Notes under the pieces: generated by a model
Databases searched by the model: none
What the model saw: only the letters and a program-made list of their open reading frames with translations
Told to the model about the DNA's origin: nothing
From: CAVRAZ01 sp963719135
GTDB taxonomy: Bacteria; Pseudomonadota; Gammaproteobacteria; DSM-19610
Direction of reading: 5' to 3'
Assembly: GCA_963719135.1 (NCBI GenBank)
Contig: CAVRAZ010000011.1
Location: 124,001 to 188,000, forward strand
Length of the DNA stretch: 64,000 nucleotides
Part shown: positions 50,864 through 59,552 of the stretch, one piece after another
How the letters are laid out: the number at the start of each line of letters is the position of its first letter
How positions within the stretch are numbered: position 1 is the stretch's first letter
Program-made: the position numbers and the translations under genes

Positions 50864-51110
50864 GGGAACCCCTTCTTAACCACGAAGGACACAAAGAAAG
50901 ACATGTCCAGGTATGGAATTCCGGGATCTGCCACGAGTCGCCTGGCATAACTGGGAATTAAGATCCTCAAGCCCGTCTCGGCTTCGTGTAATGCGCCCTG
51001 ATGCCGATCGAGCTGGCTACTCAGTGGCGAACTTTTGTGGCAAGAAACCCTTTTGCCTTTGTGTCCTTCGTGGTTAAGAAGGGGTTTCTCATCGCGTCCT
51101 TAGCGGTTAA
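50853..51110. mobile_element. MITE-like inverted-repeat element
   Basis: Left arm 50853-50896 and right arm 51057-51110 are inverted repeats starting TTAACCGCTAAGG; they share every base apart from about 10 bases missing on the left. The arms contain TTAACCACGAAGGACACAAA, close to the arms of the element at 41187-41575. No coding capacity for a transposase is present. Confidence 0.78.
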
Positions 51111-51146
51111 TCGAGACCCAAGCGGCAGGGCACGAACTCAAGCACC

Positions 51147-52034
51147 CTACCCCGCCTGCAACCGCGCGATGCGTTCCTCCAGCGGCGGGTGCGACATGAA
51201 CAGGCGCTTGAGTCCGGACCCGATGTTGCCGGATATACCGAAGGCGGCCATCTGATCCGGCAGGTGCGGCTGACCCGCATTCTGCTGCAGACGCTGCAGC
51301 GCCTGGATCATCTTCTCCCGCCCGGCCAGGCGGGCGCCGCCGGCGTCGGCGCGGAATTCGCGCTGGCGGCTGAACCACATGACGATCATGCTCGCGAGTA
51401 TGCCGAGCACGATCTGCGCGACGATCGTGGTGATCAGAAACGCCGGACCATGGCCGCGTTCGGTCTTGAACACCACGCGGTCGATGACGTGGCCGATGAT
51501 GCGCGAGAAGAACACCACAAACGTGTTGACGACACCCTGGATCAACGCCAGCGTCACCATGTCACCGTTGGCGACGTGCGTGATTTCGTGGCCGAGCACG
51601 GCTTCCGCCTCGTCCTTGTTCATCGCGCCCAACAGACCGGTGCTGACCGCCACCAGCGCCTTGTTGCGGTTCATGCCGGTCGCGAACGCATTGACGTCGG
51701 GAGCGTCGTAGACCGCCACGTCTGGCATGCCGATGCCGGCGGACTCGGCCAGGCGGCGTACCGTGCCAACCAGCCATTGTTCGGTGGTGTTGCGCGGCGT
51801 TTCGATGACTCGGGCGCCGGTCATGTTCTTCGCCATCCACTTGGACAACGCCAGCGAAATCAGCGAGCCGCTGAAACCGATCACCGCCGCGTACACCAGC
51901 AGCGCATTCAGATTCAGATTGACGCCCTGCCGGTCCAGTATCGATTCGATACCCAGCAGGCGCATGACCAGGGTAAGCACCACGAGAATGGCGACGTTGG
52001 TCGCCAGGAAAAGCGCAACTCGCTTGAACAACAT
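51147..52034 (-). CDS. htpX: Membrane zinc protease HtpX
   Basis: A 295-residue inner-membrane peptidase of the M48 family for quality control of membrane proteins. Two N-terminal membrane helices (FLATNVAILVVLTLVMRLL and LLVYAAVIGFSGSLISLAL) precede AVLGHEITHVANGD (HExxH) and, after two more helices, REFRADAGGARLAG (third ligand). All motifs are present. The ATG at 52034 gives the usual MLFKRV start. Confidence 0.95.
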   Translation of the reverse strand: MLFKRVALFLATNVAILVVLTLVMRLLGIESILDRQGVNLNLNALLVYAAVIGFSGSLISLALSKWMAKNMTGARVIETPRNTTEQWLVGTVRRLAESAGIGMPDVAVYDAPDVNAFATGMNRNKALVAVSTGLLGAMNKDEAEAVLGHEITHVANGDMVTLALIQGVVNTFVVFFSRIIGHVIDRVVFKTERGHGPAFLITTIVAQIVLGILASMIVMWFSRQREFRADAGGARLAGREKMIQALQRLQQNAGQPHLPDQMAAFGISGNIGSGLKRLFMSHPPLEERIARLQAG

Positions 52035-52156
52035 GGTATCCAGTCTCCGCATTCAGCCCGTACCCGGCGCTATGACCACCGGACAGACGGATTGTTTCAT
52101 GGCCACACCACGGACGACAGCGCCGAACGACGCGCGAAAGGATCGCGGCGCGCCCG

Positions 52157-52387
52157 TCACGACAATTGGGCCAGGCGCCGCTCGATCCGCTCGAGTTCGT
52201 CCCGCGCGGCGCGCCCAATGCCTTCGAGCACCTCGGCATTCTCCAGTTCCAGTGCCTGCTCCTCGGCGTCGGCATCGAGCCCGCGCCGGTAGTCGCGCTT
52301 AATCGACTCGAGACGATCCAGCAGCGCATCGCGCTGCGCCAGCAGCCGCTCGCGCTCGGCCTGGCGCGCTTCAGATTCGGAAGTCAT
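52157..52387 (-). CDS. Small coiled-coil protein, function unknown
   Basis: A 76-residue highly charged helical protein: EARQAERERLLAQRDALLDR then LDADAEEQALELENAEVLEG. It is predicted to form a coiled coil; there is no Cys or zinc motif. AAGGGTGG lies just before the ATG. It is the gene upstream of htpX on the same strand, about 120 bases away. The first codon choice and function are uncertain. Confidence 0.65.
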   Translation of the reverse strand: MTSESEARQAERERLLAQRDALLDRLESIKRDYRRGLDADAEEQALELENAEVLEGIGRAARDELERIERRLAQLS

Positions 52388-52561
52388 GGTTCCACCCTTT
52401 GAAAAATCGCTGACATCAGTCAACAACATGGGCACGCGCTGGAACTTTTCAATGGTCCCGCGGGCTGCCCCCCTCTTTTGGGAAGTTGAAATTCCGCCCG
52501 CGCGCCTACATTCTGACAAGTCTGGCGGGCCGCCCGCAGGCATTCAACCGGAGCGCCGAGA

Positions 52562-53647
52562 ATGCAAGGTATTCAATATATCCCGATCGTTCCGCCGACA
52601 GCGGGCATGGACCTGCCGCTGCCCGGCAGCATCGGCCGCCCCGACTACACGCCCGCCGAGCGCGCGGCGCTGATCGACCGCATCCGGCGCCTGCTGAAGG
52701 AAAAGGATGCGGTGCTGGTGGCGCACTATTATACCGATGCCGACCTGCAGATGATCGCCGACGAGACCGGCGGCTACGTGTCCGATTCGCTGGACATGGC
52801 ACGTTTCGGCAACGAACATCCGGCCGGCACGCTGGTCGTCGCCGGCGTGCGCTTCATGGGCGAAACCGCCAAGATACTCAATCCCGAAAAACGCGTGCTG
52901 ATGCCCACGCTGAAAGCCGAGTGTTCGCTGGACCTGGGTTGCCCCGCCGAACTGTTCGTGCCCTTCTGTGACGCGAATCCGGACCGGAGCGTGGTCGTTT
53001 ACGCCAACACCAGCGCCGAGGTCAAGGCGCGCGCCGATTACGTCGTCACATCCTCGATCGCGGTCGATCTGATCCGGCACCTTCACGCCCAGGGCCGGAA
53101 GGTCCTGTGGGCGCCCGACCGCCACCTTGGACGCTATATCCAGGAGCAAACCGGCGCCGACATGCTCATCTGGGGCGCGGCCTGCATCGTGCACGAGGCG
53201 TTCAAGGCCGACGCCCTGCAAAACCTCATGCAACAGCACCCCGACGCCGCCGTGCTGGTACACCCCGAGTCACCGGAAGCCGTCATCGCGCTGGCCGACC
53301 GCGTCGGATCGACCACCCAGATCATCAAGGCGGCGAGGGAGATGCCCAACCGCGCGTTCATCGTCGCCACCGACAACGGCATTCTCTACAAGATGCGGCA
53401 GGCGGCACCGGAAAAAACCTTCATCGAAGCACCCACCGCCGGCGTCGGCGCCACCTGCGAGTCGTGCGCCCACTGCCCCTGGATGGCGATGAACTCGCTC
53501 GAAAACCTGGTCCGCGTACTGGAAACGGGCGACAACGAAATCCACGTCGAGGAAACGATCCGCAGAAAAGCCCTCGTCGCCACGCAGCGCATGCTCGACT
53601 TCGCCCGCGCGCACCAGCGGCAGGTACTGGGAAAAGGAAACGCCTGA
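52562..53647 (+). CDS. nadA: Quinolinate synthase A
   Basis: A 361-residue 4Fe-4S enzyme that condenses iminoaspartate and dihydroxyacetone phosphate to quinolinate in NAD synthesis. The cluster cysteines are those in LDLGCPAELF, WGAACIVHEAF and ESCAHCPWM. Other blocks are AHYYTDADLQMIAD, GVRFMGETAKILNPEK and HPESPEAV. GGAG is 8 bases before the ATG. nadB and nadC are not in the window. Downstream is DnaA-box element B. Confidence 0.96.
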   Translation: MQGIQYIPIVPPTAGMDLPLPGSIGRPDYTPAERAALIDRIRRLLKEKDAVLVAHYYTDADLQMIADETGGYVSDSLDMARFGNEHPAGTLVVAGVRFMGETAKILNPEKRVLMPTLKAECSLDLGCPAELFVPFCDANPDRSVVVYANTSAEVKARADYVVTSSIAVDLIRHLHAQGRKVLWAPDRHLGRYIQEQTGADMLIWGAACIVHEAFKADALQNLMQQHPDAAVLVHPESPEAVIALADRVGSTTQIIKAAREMPNRAFIVATDNGILYKMRQAAPEKTFIEAPTAGVGATCESCAHCPWMAMNSLENLVRVLETGDNEIHVEETIRRKALVATQRMLDFARAHQRQVLGKGNA

Positions 53648-54139
53648 AACGCAGGCCGGACCCTCGACCTGCCTGACCGGTCCACGATTATGGCGCCGGG
53701 GTCCGTTTGCGGCGGGTCCGGGGCCGAACACAACGAACGGCGCGGGTATTGACATTTGCAGCACGCTTTGAACTCGCCCAAAACCGCTTATTCACAGCCT
53801 TCACAGAATGTTCATGAATTACTGTACGAACTCGATTTCGACTCAGTTTGAATCGAGAACTGTTGCATAACTCCATATTAAATATATAATTATTCATATG
53901 CGGCTTTTTTCACCGATTTAACACCCCTCCAGTGTTTACAGGTGTTCCACGCAGTTGCTCCCAATTGATCCACAAAGTTATCCACAGCTTTTGTGGATAA
54001 CCGACTGCAAATTGCGACGCCGGCAGGATTGACCGACGCCTGCCGGCGACGAGGCGGCGCGCAAACCTTGAATTCAGAGCCCTGGACGACCATTAATAAC
54101 AGCCACCGAACGTCGGAAAGAACGATCAACAAGGACCCC
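53648..54139. other. Long intergenic region carrying DnaA-box element B and the lon leader
   Basis: About 490 bases between nadA and lon. From 53870 to 53905 it is very AT-rich (for example ATATTAAATATATAATTATT), with two inverted DnaA boxes at 53978-54000. The lon promoter must lie in or just after the element. No gene was seen. Confidence 0.6.
53788..54000. other. DnaA-box element B: single box, AT-rich stretch, inverted box pair
   Basis: Perfect boxes are at 53788-53796 (TTATTCACA), 53978-53986 (TTATCCACA) and 53992-54000 (TGTGGATAA, reverse), with a one-mismatch box TGATCCACA at 53966-53974. The inverted pair has a 5-base spacer, as in element A. The single box is 190 bases from the pair (191 in element A). 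Element A and B also share CGCTTAT-n-CACAG, AATTACTGTA about 28 bases after the single box, ATATTAAAT in the AT-rich part, and AGTTATCCACAGC. They look homologous. Confidence 0.75.
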
Positions 54140-56533
54140 ATGGAAATCGAGCAGAACCAGTCAGGCGAATCCAAATCCGGCGGATCAGCGGAACTCGTCC
54201 GCGCCAGGGACGTCATGCCGGGCGTCATCCCGATCCTGCCGCAAGACGAGCGTCCCTTTTTCCCCGGTCAGGCGATCCCCCTGCTCGTCGATCCGGAGAA
54301 ATGGGGGCCGACCATCGAGGCGGCGATGCAATCGACGAACAGCGTCATCGGCCTGATCATGGTCCGCGCCAGGCGCGTCGACCAGGCGTCGGTTGCCGAT
54401 TTTCACACCATGGGCACGGCCTGCCGCATCCACCGCGTGGGGTCGATGGACGGTCGCATGCAGATTCTGCTGGAAGGCGTGCAGCGCTTCCGGGTTACCG
54501 ACTGGATCAGCACCGAGCCCCCGTTTACGGCCAAGGTGCGCTATTTTCCCGAGGAGCGGTACGACGAGGAGATCCCGGAGATCAAGGCCTATGCGGTGGC
54601 GATCATCAACACCATCAAGGAACTGGTGCCGCTCAATCCGCTGTACGGCGAGGAATTCAAGCTCTTCCTGGAGCACTTTCACCCCAATGACCCGTCGCAC
54701 CTGGCCGACTTCGCCGCCAGCCTGACCACGTCGGCGCGCGAGGAACAGCAGGAGGTGCTCGAGTCGGTCGACCTGTTGACGCGCCTGAAGAAGGTGCACG
54801 TGCTGATCAACAAGGAATTGGAACTGGCCAAGGCCCAGGCCGACATCCGCAAGCAGGTCGAACAGGAAATGCAGGCGCACCAGCGCGACCACATCCTGCG
54901 CGAGCAGCTCAAGATCATCCAGAAGGAACTGGGCATTTCCAAGGACGACCGCACCGCGGAGGCCGACAAATTCAGGACGCGGCTCGACGACCTGACGCTG
55001 CCCGACAGCGCGCGCAAGCGCATCGACGAGGAATTGCAGAAATTCTCGGTGCTGGAAACCGGCTCGCCCGAATACGCCACGACGCGCAATTACCTGGACT
55101 GGCTCACCTCGCTGCCCTGGGGCGTTCACACCGCCGATCAACTGGACCTGAAACTGGCCCGGCGCATGCTCGATGAAGACCACGAGGGCCTGGACGACGT
55201 CAAGCAGCGCATCCTCGAGTTCATCGGCGTCGGCATCATGAAAGGCGAAGTGTCCGGTTCGATCGTTCTGTTCGTCGGCCCGCCCGGCGTGGGCAAGACG
55301 TCGCTGGGACGCTCCATCGCGCGCGCGCTGAATCGGAAATTCTTCCGCTTTTCGCTGGGCGGAATGCGCGACGAGGCGGAAATCAAGGGCCACCGCCGGA
55401 CCTACGTCGGCGCAATGCCGGGCAAGTTCGTTCAGGCGATCAAGGACACGCAGTCGTCGAACCCGGTCATCATGCTCGACGAGATCGACAAGATCGGCGC
55501 GTCCTACCAGGGCGACCCCGCGTCCGCGCTGCTCGAAGTGCTGGACCCGGAACAGAACGTCGATTTTCTCGATCACTATCTCGACGTGCCGTTCGATCTG
55601 TCCAAGGTGCTGTTCATCTGCACCGCCAACCAGCTCGACACCATCCCGGCCCCGCTGCTCGACCGCATGGAAGTGATTCAGTTGTCCGGTTATCTGGCGT
55701 CGGAAAAGCTGGCCATCGCGAAACACCATCTGCTGCCCCGCCAACTGGAGCGCGCGGGTCTGAAACGGCGCGGCCAGCTTCGCATCGACGACACGGCGCT
55801 GAAGAAGATCATCGAGAACTACGCGCGCGAAGCCGGCGTACGGCGTCTCGAAAAGTACCTGGGCAGCATCGCCCGCAAGGCGGTGGTGAAGATACTCAAT
55901 GGCGAAAAGACGCCGGTGCATGTACGCGCCGCCGACATCGAGGACTACCTCGGCAAGGCGCTCTTCACCAAAGAGAAGCCGATCAGCGGCGTGGGGCTGA
56001 TCACGGGACTTGCCTGGACCGCGATGGGCGGTGTCACGCTGACCATCGAGGCGACGCGCATCCACAGCCTGGCGCGCGGCTTCAAACTCACCGGCCAGCT
56101 CGGTGAGGTCATGCGCGAATCGGCCGAAATCGCCTACAGCTATATCCTGGCCAACGGTGAACGCTGGGGCGCCAAGGCAGGCTTCTTCGACAACAGCCAG
56201 ATTCACCTGCACGTGCCGGCCGGCGCCACGCCCAAGGACGGGCCCAGCGCGGGCATCACGATGGCCAGCGCGCTGTTGTCGCTGGCACTCGGACACAAAC
56301 CGGCGCGCCGGCTCGCCATGACGGGCGAACTGACGCTGACAGGCCAGGTGCTGCCGGTCGGCGGCATCCGGGAAAAGGTCATCGCCGCGCGCCGCAACAA
56401 CATCAAGGAACTGATCCTGCCCGAATCCAACCGCGGCGATTTCGAGGAGATTCCCGAACACATCCGCGCCGGCCTGACCCTGCACTTCGTCAGCCGCTTC
56501 AGCAACGTCGCGACCCTGCTGTTCGGCGACTGA
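54140..56533 (+). CDS. lon: ATP-dependent Lon protease
   Basis: A 797-residue cytoplasmic AAA+ protease of the LonA type. The N-terminal substrate domain begins VIPILPQDERPFFPGQ; the ATPase has GPPGVGKTS (Walker A), VIMLDEIDKIG (Walker B) and the sensor region. The protease domain has the catalytic Ser in PKDGPSAGITMA and Lys in GIREKVIAARRNN. AAGGA is a few bases before the ATG. Its upstream region is element B, so DnaA could affect its expression (inference). Confidence 0.96.
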   Translation: MEIEQNQSGESKSGGSAELVRARDVMPGVIPILPQDERPFFPGQAIPLLVDPEKWGPTIEAAMQSTNSVIGLIMVRARRVDQASVADFHTMGTACRIHRVGSMDGRMQILLEGVQRFRVTDWISTEPPFTAKVRYFPEERYDEEIPEIKAYAVAIINTIKELVPLNPLYGEEFKLFLEHFHPNDPSHLADFAASLTTSAREEQQEVLESVDLLTRLKKVHVLINKELELAKAQADIRKQVEQEMQAHQRDHILREQLKIIQKELGISKDDRTAEADKFRTRLDDLTLPDSARKRIDEELQKFSVLETGSPEYATTRNYLDWLTSLPWGVHTADQLDLKLARRMLDEDHEGLDDVKQRILEFIGVGIMKGEVSGSIVLFVGPPGVGKTSLGRSIARALNRKFFRFSLGGMRDEAEIKGHRRTYVGAMPGKFVQAIKDTQSSNPVIMLDEIDKIGASYQGDPASALLEVLDPEQNVDFLDHYLDVPFDLSKVLFICTANQLDTIPAPLLDRMEVIQLSGYLASEKLAIAKHHLLPRQLERAGLKRRGQLRIDDTALKKIIENYAREAGVRRLEKYLGSIARKAVVKILNGEKTPVHVRAADIEDYLGKALFTKEKPISGVGLITGLAWTAMGGVTLTIEATRIHSLARGFKLTGQLGEVMRESAEIAYSYILANGERWGAKAGFFDNSQIHLHVPAGATPKDGPSAGITMASALLSLALGHKPARRLAMTGELTLTGQVLPVGGIREKVIAARRNNIKELILPESNRGDFEEIPEHIRAGLTLHFVSRFSNVATLLFGD

Positions 56534-56559
56534 GACGCACCGCGCACCCCGGTTCCGCC

Positions 56560-57174
56560 GTGCTGGTCCTGTTCAACAAGCCGTTCCGGGTGCTCTCCCA
56601 GTTTTCGCCGTCGCCGGGCAAACGCACGCTGGCCGACTACATCGGCCTCGCACGCGTTTATCCGGCCGGCCGCCTGGACTTCGACAGTGAGGGGCTGCTG
56701 ATCCTGACCGACGATGGCAGGCTGCAACAGCGCATCGCGAATCCGCGCCACGACAAGCTGAAGGAATACTGGGTGCAGGTCGAGGGCCTGCCGGCCGAAG
56801 CCGACCTCGACCGATTACGCCGGGGCGTGCCGCTCAACCACGGCATGACGCGCCCGGCGCGCGTGGATCGCATCGACGAACCGGAGGTCGGGCCGCGCGA
56901 TCCGCCGATCCGCGAACGCCGGGCGATACCGACGGCTTGGCTCAACATCGGCATCGGCGAGGGGCGCAACCGGCAGGTGCGGCGCATGACGGCGCACATC
57001 GGCCACCCCACCCTGCGCCTGATACGCCACCGCATCTGCGAATGGCGCATCGACGGCCTGGCGCCGGGCGAATACAGAATCCTGGAAGATGAAGACCGCG
57101 GTCGGACTGCGGCGCGCGCTGGAAAAGCCGGACCGACTACCAGTACCGGACGGCGCCGGTATCGACGTGAATGA
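56560..57174 (+). CDS. rluE: 23S rRNA pseudouridine synthase RluE type
   Basis: A 204-residue RsuA/RluE-type pseudouridine synthase without an S4 domain. The catalytic Asp lies in YPAGRLDFDSEGLLILTDDG; the family end GEGRNRQVRRMTAHIGHPTLRLIR is also present. RluE modifies U2457 (E. coli numbering) in 23S rRNA. The start is a GTG 27 bases after the lon stop. The 3' end overlaps the convergent mepK gene by 38 bases. Confidence 0.92.
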   Translation: MLVLFNKPFRVLSQFSPSPGKRTLADYIGLARVYPAGRLDFDSEGLLILTDDGRLQQRIANPRHDKLKEYWVQVEGLPAEADLDRLRRGVPLNHGMTRPARVDRIDEPEVGPRDPPIRERRAIPTAWLNIGIGEGRNRQVRRMTAHIGHPTLRLIRHRICEWRIDGLAPGEYRILEDEDRGRTAARAGKAGPTTSTGRRRYRRE

Positions 57175-57700
57175 AGTTGGACCTGGGATAGTAGCCGACG
57201 CCGCCGGCCTTGAGCGCCACCGCCGCGTCGTGCAACCGCCGGAGCTTGCACCCTGGCAGAACGATATCGATGGCCTTGCCTTGCATGTGCAGGCTGTGTT
57301 TGGCCACGCCGCTGCTGGTGGCCCTCAGCTCCGCATTGGTCGCCGGTGAACGGTAGCCGGATATGACCTCGAACGGACCCCGGGTGCCGACCGATTGCTG
57401 CAATAAGTAGAGCAGGTCCATAAGCCGCTTGTCCATCAGGTGCTGCTGATCGGTGCGATGGTCACGCAGGACGTACGAGATCGCCTGCAACTCGCCGGCC
57501 TGGTAGGCGCCGTCGGCCCAATAGACCGTGTGGAGTTCCTCGCCCGTATGCAGATTGAGGAACGTCAGGCTGCGCTCCGTCGCCCGGTGCGTGTTTGCCA
57601 GCGCAGACCCGGGCCGCGCGATCAGGCCGGCGGCCGTGCCGACGCAGCGCTTGATGAATATTCGACGTGAAGAGTGGCTGCCGTTCGCTGGTTTCGTCAT
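57137..57700 (-). CDS. mepK: Murein endopeptidase of the MepK/YcbK (DUF882) family, Tat-type signal
   Basis: A 187-residue exported protein. The N-terminus SSRRIFIKRCVG fits the twin-arginine consensus (SRR-x-F-x-K). The DUF882/M15-like domain reads VISGYRSPATNAELRATSSGVAKHSLHMQGKAIDIVLPG then NFIHVDTGAVRYW, with the His, Asp and His zinc ligands in HSLHMQGKAIDI and FIHVD. E. coli MepK cleaves 3-3 cross-links in peptidoglycan. Family fit is very good. It converges with rluE. Confidence 0.92.
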   Translation of the reverse strand: MTKPANGSHSSRRIFIKRCVGTAAGLIARPGSALANTHRATERSLTFLNLHTGEELHTVYWADGAYQAGELQAISYVLRDHRTDQQHLMDKRLMDLLYLLQQSVGTRGPFEVISGYRSPATNAELRATSSGVAKHSLHMQGKAIDIVLPGCKLRRLHDAAVALKAGGVGYYPRSNFIHVDTGAVRYW

Positions 57701-58001
57701 TGGCGCTGACGCGGGTAAGGTTGATCAGATTGACGTGGCCCGCATTATACGGACTTGACGACCCTGTTCCATCCTCCTTGAGATCGATGTCGCTGATCGA
57801 TGACAACTATTCTCGAATCGGTGACGCGAATCACGCTGCCGGGCACCGGGATTCCGCCGGCCGGCGGCGCCCCGCTTCAATGCACGCGCGTCGCTGACGA
57901 GAACAGTGACTTGTGTTCGGGGTGTGGACCGATGTTTCCGGTGTCGTCCGTGTGGCACATGGATTAGGCTGTACCGGGTGAATTCTCTGCGGCGGCGCGC
58001 T

Positions 58002-58472
58002 ATGGATCAGTTTCGTTCATACCTACTCAACGGTGTGGCAGCGCTGCTGCTCGGCGGTTGCCAGGCGCTCGGGCCCGGCGGCGGCAAACTCAATTTCCAT
58101 GCGGGCTCCATTCTGATGCTCAATGAGCCGATCACCCTTCCCGCCCGCCAGGCGCACGTCAACCTGCAGCAAGGCACCGTTGTCGACGCTGTGAACAACT
58201 ACGAGGTCAACTGCGAATTCCGTTTCCGAAATCTGGGGCCGCAGGTGATCCAGCCGGGCCGCTTCGTCGTCCGCCGCGCCGGCGACGGTGAAGAATGGTT
58301 TTCGCCACCCTACGTGCGACGTTTCTACAAGGTCCTCTATCTCAAGTCGGATCAGTATCCGGATGTGATGACACTGGAATGTCAGGTATTCGACGAACCC
58401 AACCCCGGACGCTGGATTTCCGTTCCGGACATGCAGCAGGCGCTGGGCAAGTACTTCAGCTTCGAATTCTGA
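58002..58472 (+). CDS. Lipoprotein of unknown function
   Basis: A 156-residue protein with a lipobox (LLLGGC) at residue 20. After the lipid-bound Cys comes a soluble domain: FHAGSILMLNEPITLPARQAHVNLQQGTVVDAVNNYEVNCEFRF and later FSFEF. It has a coherent reading but no recognised domain; the last 30 residues, RWISVPDMQQALGKYFSF, are the best conserved-looking. A GTG at 57978 is an alternative start. It stands alone, with the next gene over 1 kb away. Confidence 0.75.
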   Translation: MDQFRSYLLNGVAALLLGGCQALGPGGGKLNFHAGSILMLNEPITLPARQAHVNLQQGTVVDAVNNYEVNCEFRFRNLGPQVIQPGRFVVRRAGDGEEWFSPPYVRRFYKVLYLKSDQYPDVMTLECQVFDEPNPGRWISVPDMQQALGKYFSFEF

Positions 58473-59552
58473 GCGCGTGAATACGCCGGTGAAGGTCCGC
58501 TGCTGCCGGGCCCGACACCAGGCGTGCGGTCCGTCCCCAAGTCACAATGCGCAGCGCCGCAGCTTCGGCGGCGCTGCGCACCGCAGGCGGCTGCGTGCAC
58601 GAACCTTCCATACCTGTTGAGCTTGATGCTGCCGCTACGAGTTGCACGCGCGGTGGCCGGGCGAACGCTCATCGAACCGACGGCGAGTGCGCCCGCATGA
58701 TTCGGTCTCGAAGCACCGAATGCATGGCGTTGCGCGCAGCGTAGCGCATCGAACCTTTCAAGCTAACATTGCTATGTTACGAAATTGTGAACGTCTCGGT
58801 TCGTGACAGGTTTTCCGCCGAACGTCATCAACAGCCTTTTTTTGCGACCCTGAATCACGCTCGCACCCAGGCATGCGCAAATTCGCTTACATTTCCGACC
58901 GCAAAAAACTGTTGAATTTAACACCCTCAATGTTACGAGATTATGAACGTCGTAATTGGTTCGTAAGTTGTACGTCAACAGCATAATCCTGCTTGCGAAT
59001 CAGCGAATGTTGATAGAACATACGCGCCCGAATCGAGGAACCTTTGGTGCAGAAAATCAGGCGCGGATGCGCAGGACCGAAGGCGACGCATGACAGCGTC
59101 GCCGCAACCGACAAATCGAAAATCATGCAGCTCTTCACACGCGCTACGGCACTGTGCGTCGCCGGAACGTCGCGACTCGCCCATGCGTTGAAGCTTGGCG
59201 ACAGGTCGCGGGTCGACAATGCGCAGTCCATACGCCGGAGCAGTGGGCCCATTCGCCGCGCTGTTGTCACGGATTCGGGGTCCGTATGCGCGACGGGACA
59301 CTCGCCGTCGCCGGTGTTCGTTGCGTGGAATGCCGGTAAAGCGGATGCCGCTGGACGATGATGATCCCGCTTCGCCTTGCGCCATCCGTGCACGCAGCCT
59401 GCGGGCCTTTCGTCGCGCCAGTGAACCACGGCGGTGGCTGCAGCATTGCGGTCCGTCGTCGGGGATCGACATTTTTCTCGTTTCTTGCCAGCGCCGGTTC
59501 TCGCGATCTACGACCCGGCTCTTTTTCAATTCTCACACACGAGGACACTGCA
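58473..59552. other. About 1,080 bases without a supported gene upstream of the porin
   Basis: Six-frame reading shows only poor frames. It includes a 13-bp perfect stem (TGCGCAGCGCCGC, 58549-58561, against 58569-58581) and two imperfect copies of a 22-base word starting ATGTTACGA at 58774 and 58930. The last 100 bases must contain the porin promoter. Possible contents are a small RNA or a PhoB-controlled leader; no Pho box was found by eye. Confidence 0.5.

Noticed and set aside
54185..56485. Minus-strand frame of 766 residues opposite lon
   Set aside because: It mirrors the lon frame, with no motif and shadow-type composition.
59090..59120. Pho box upstream of the porin
   Set aside because: A single CTGTCAT-like half-site is seen (reverse strand), but without the second half at the correct distance.
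58975..59529. Minus-strand frame of 184 residues upstream of the porin
   Set aside because: It has mixed codon use, overlaps several other weak frames, has no ribosome site and no motif.
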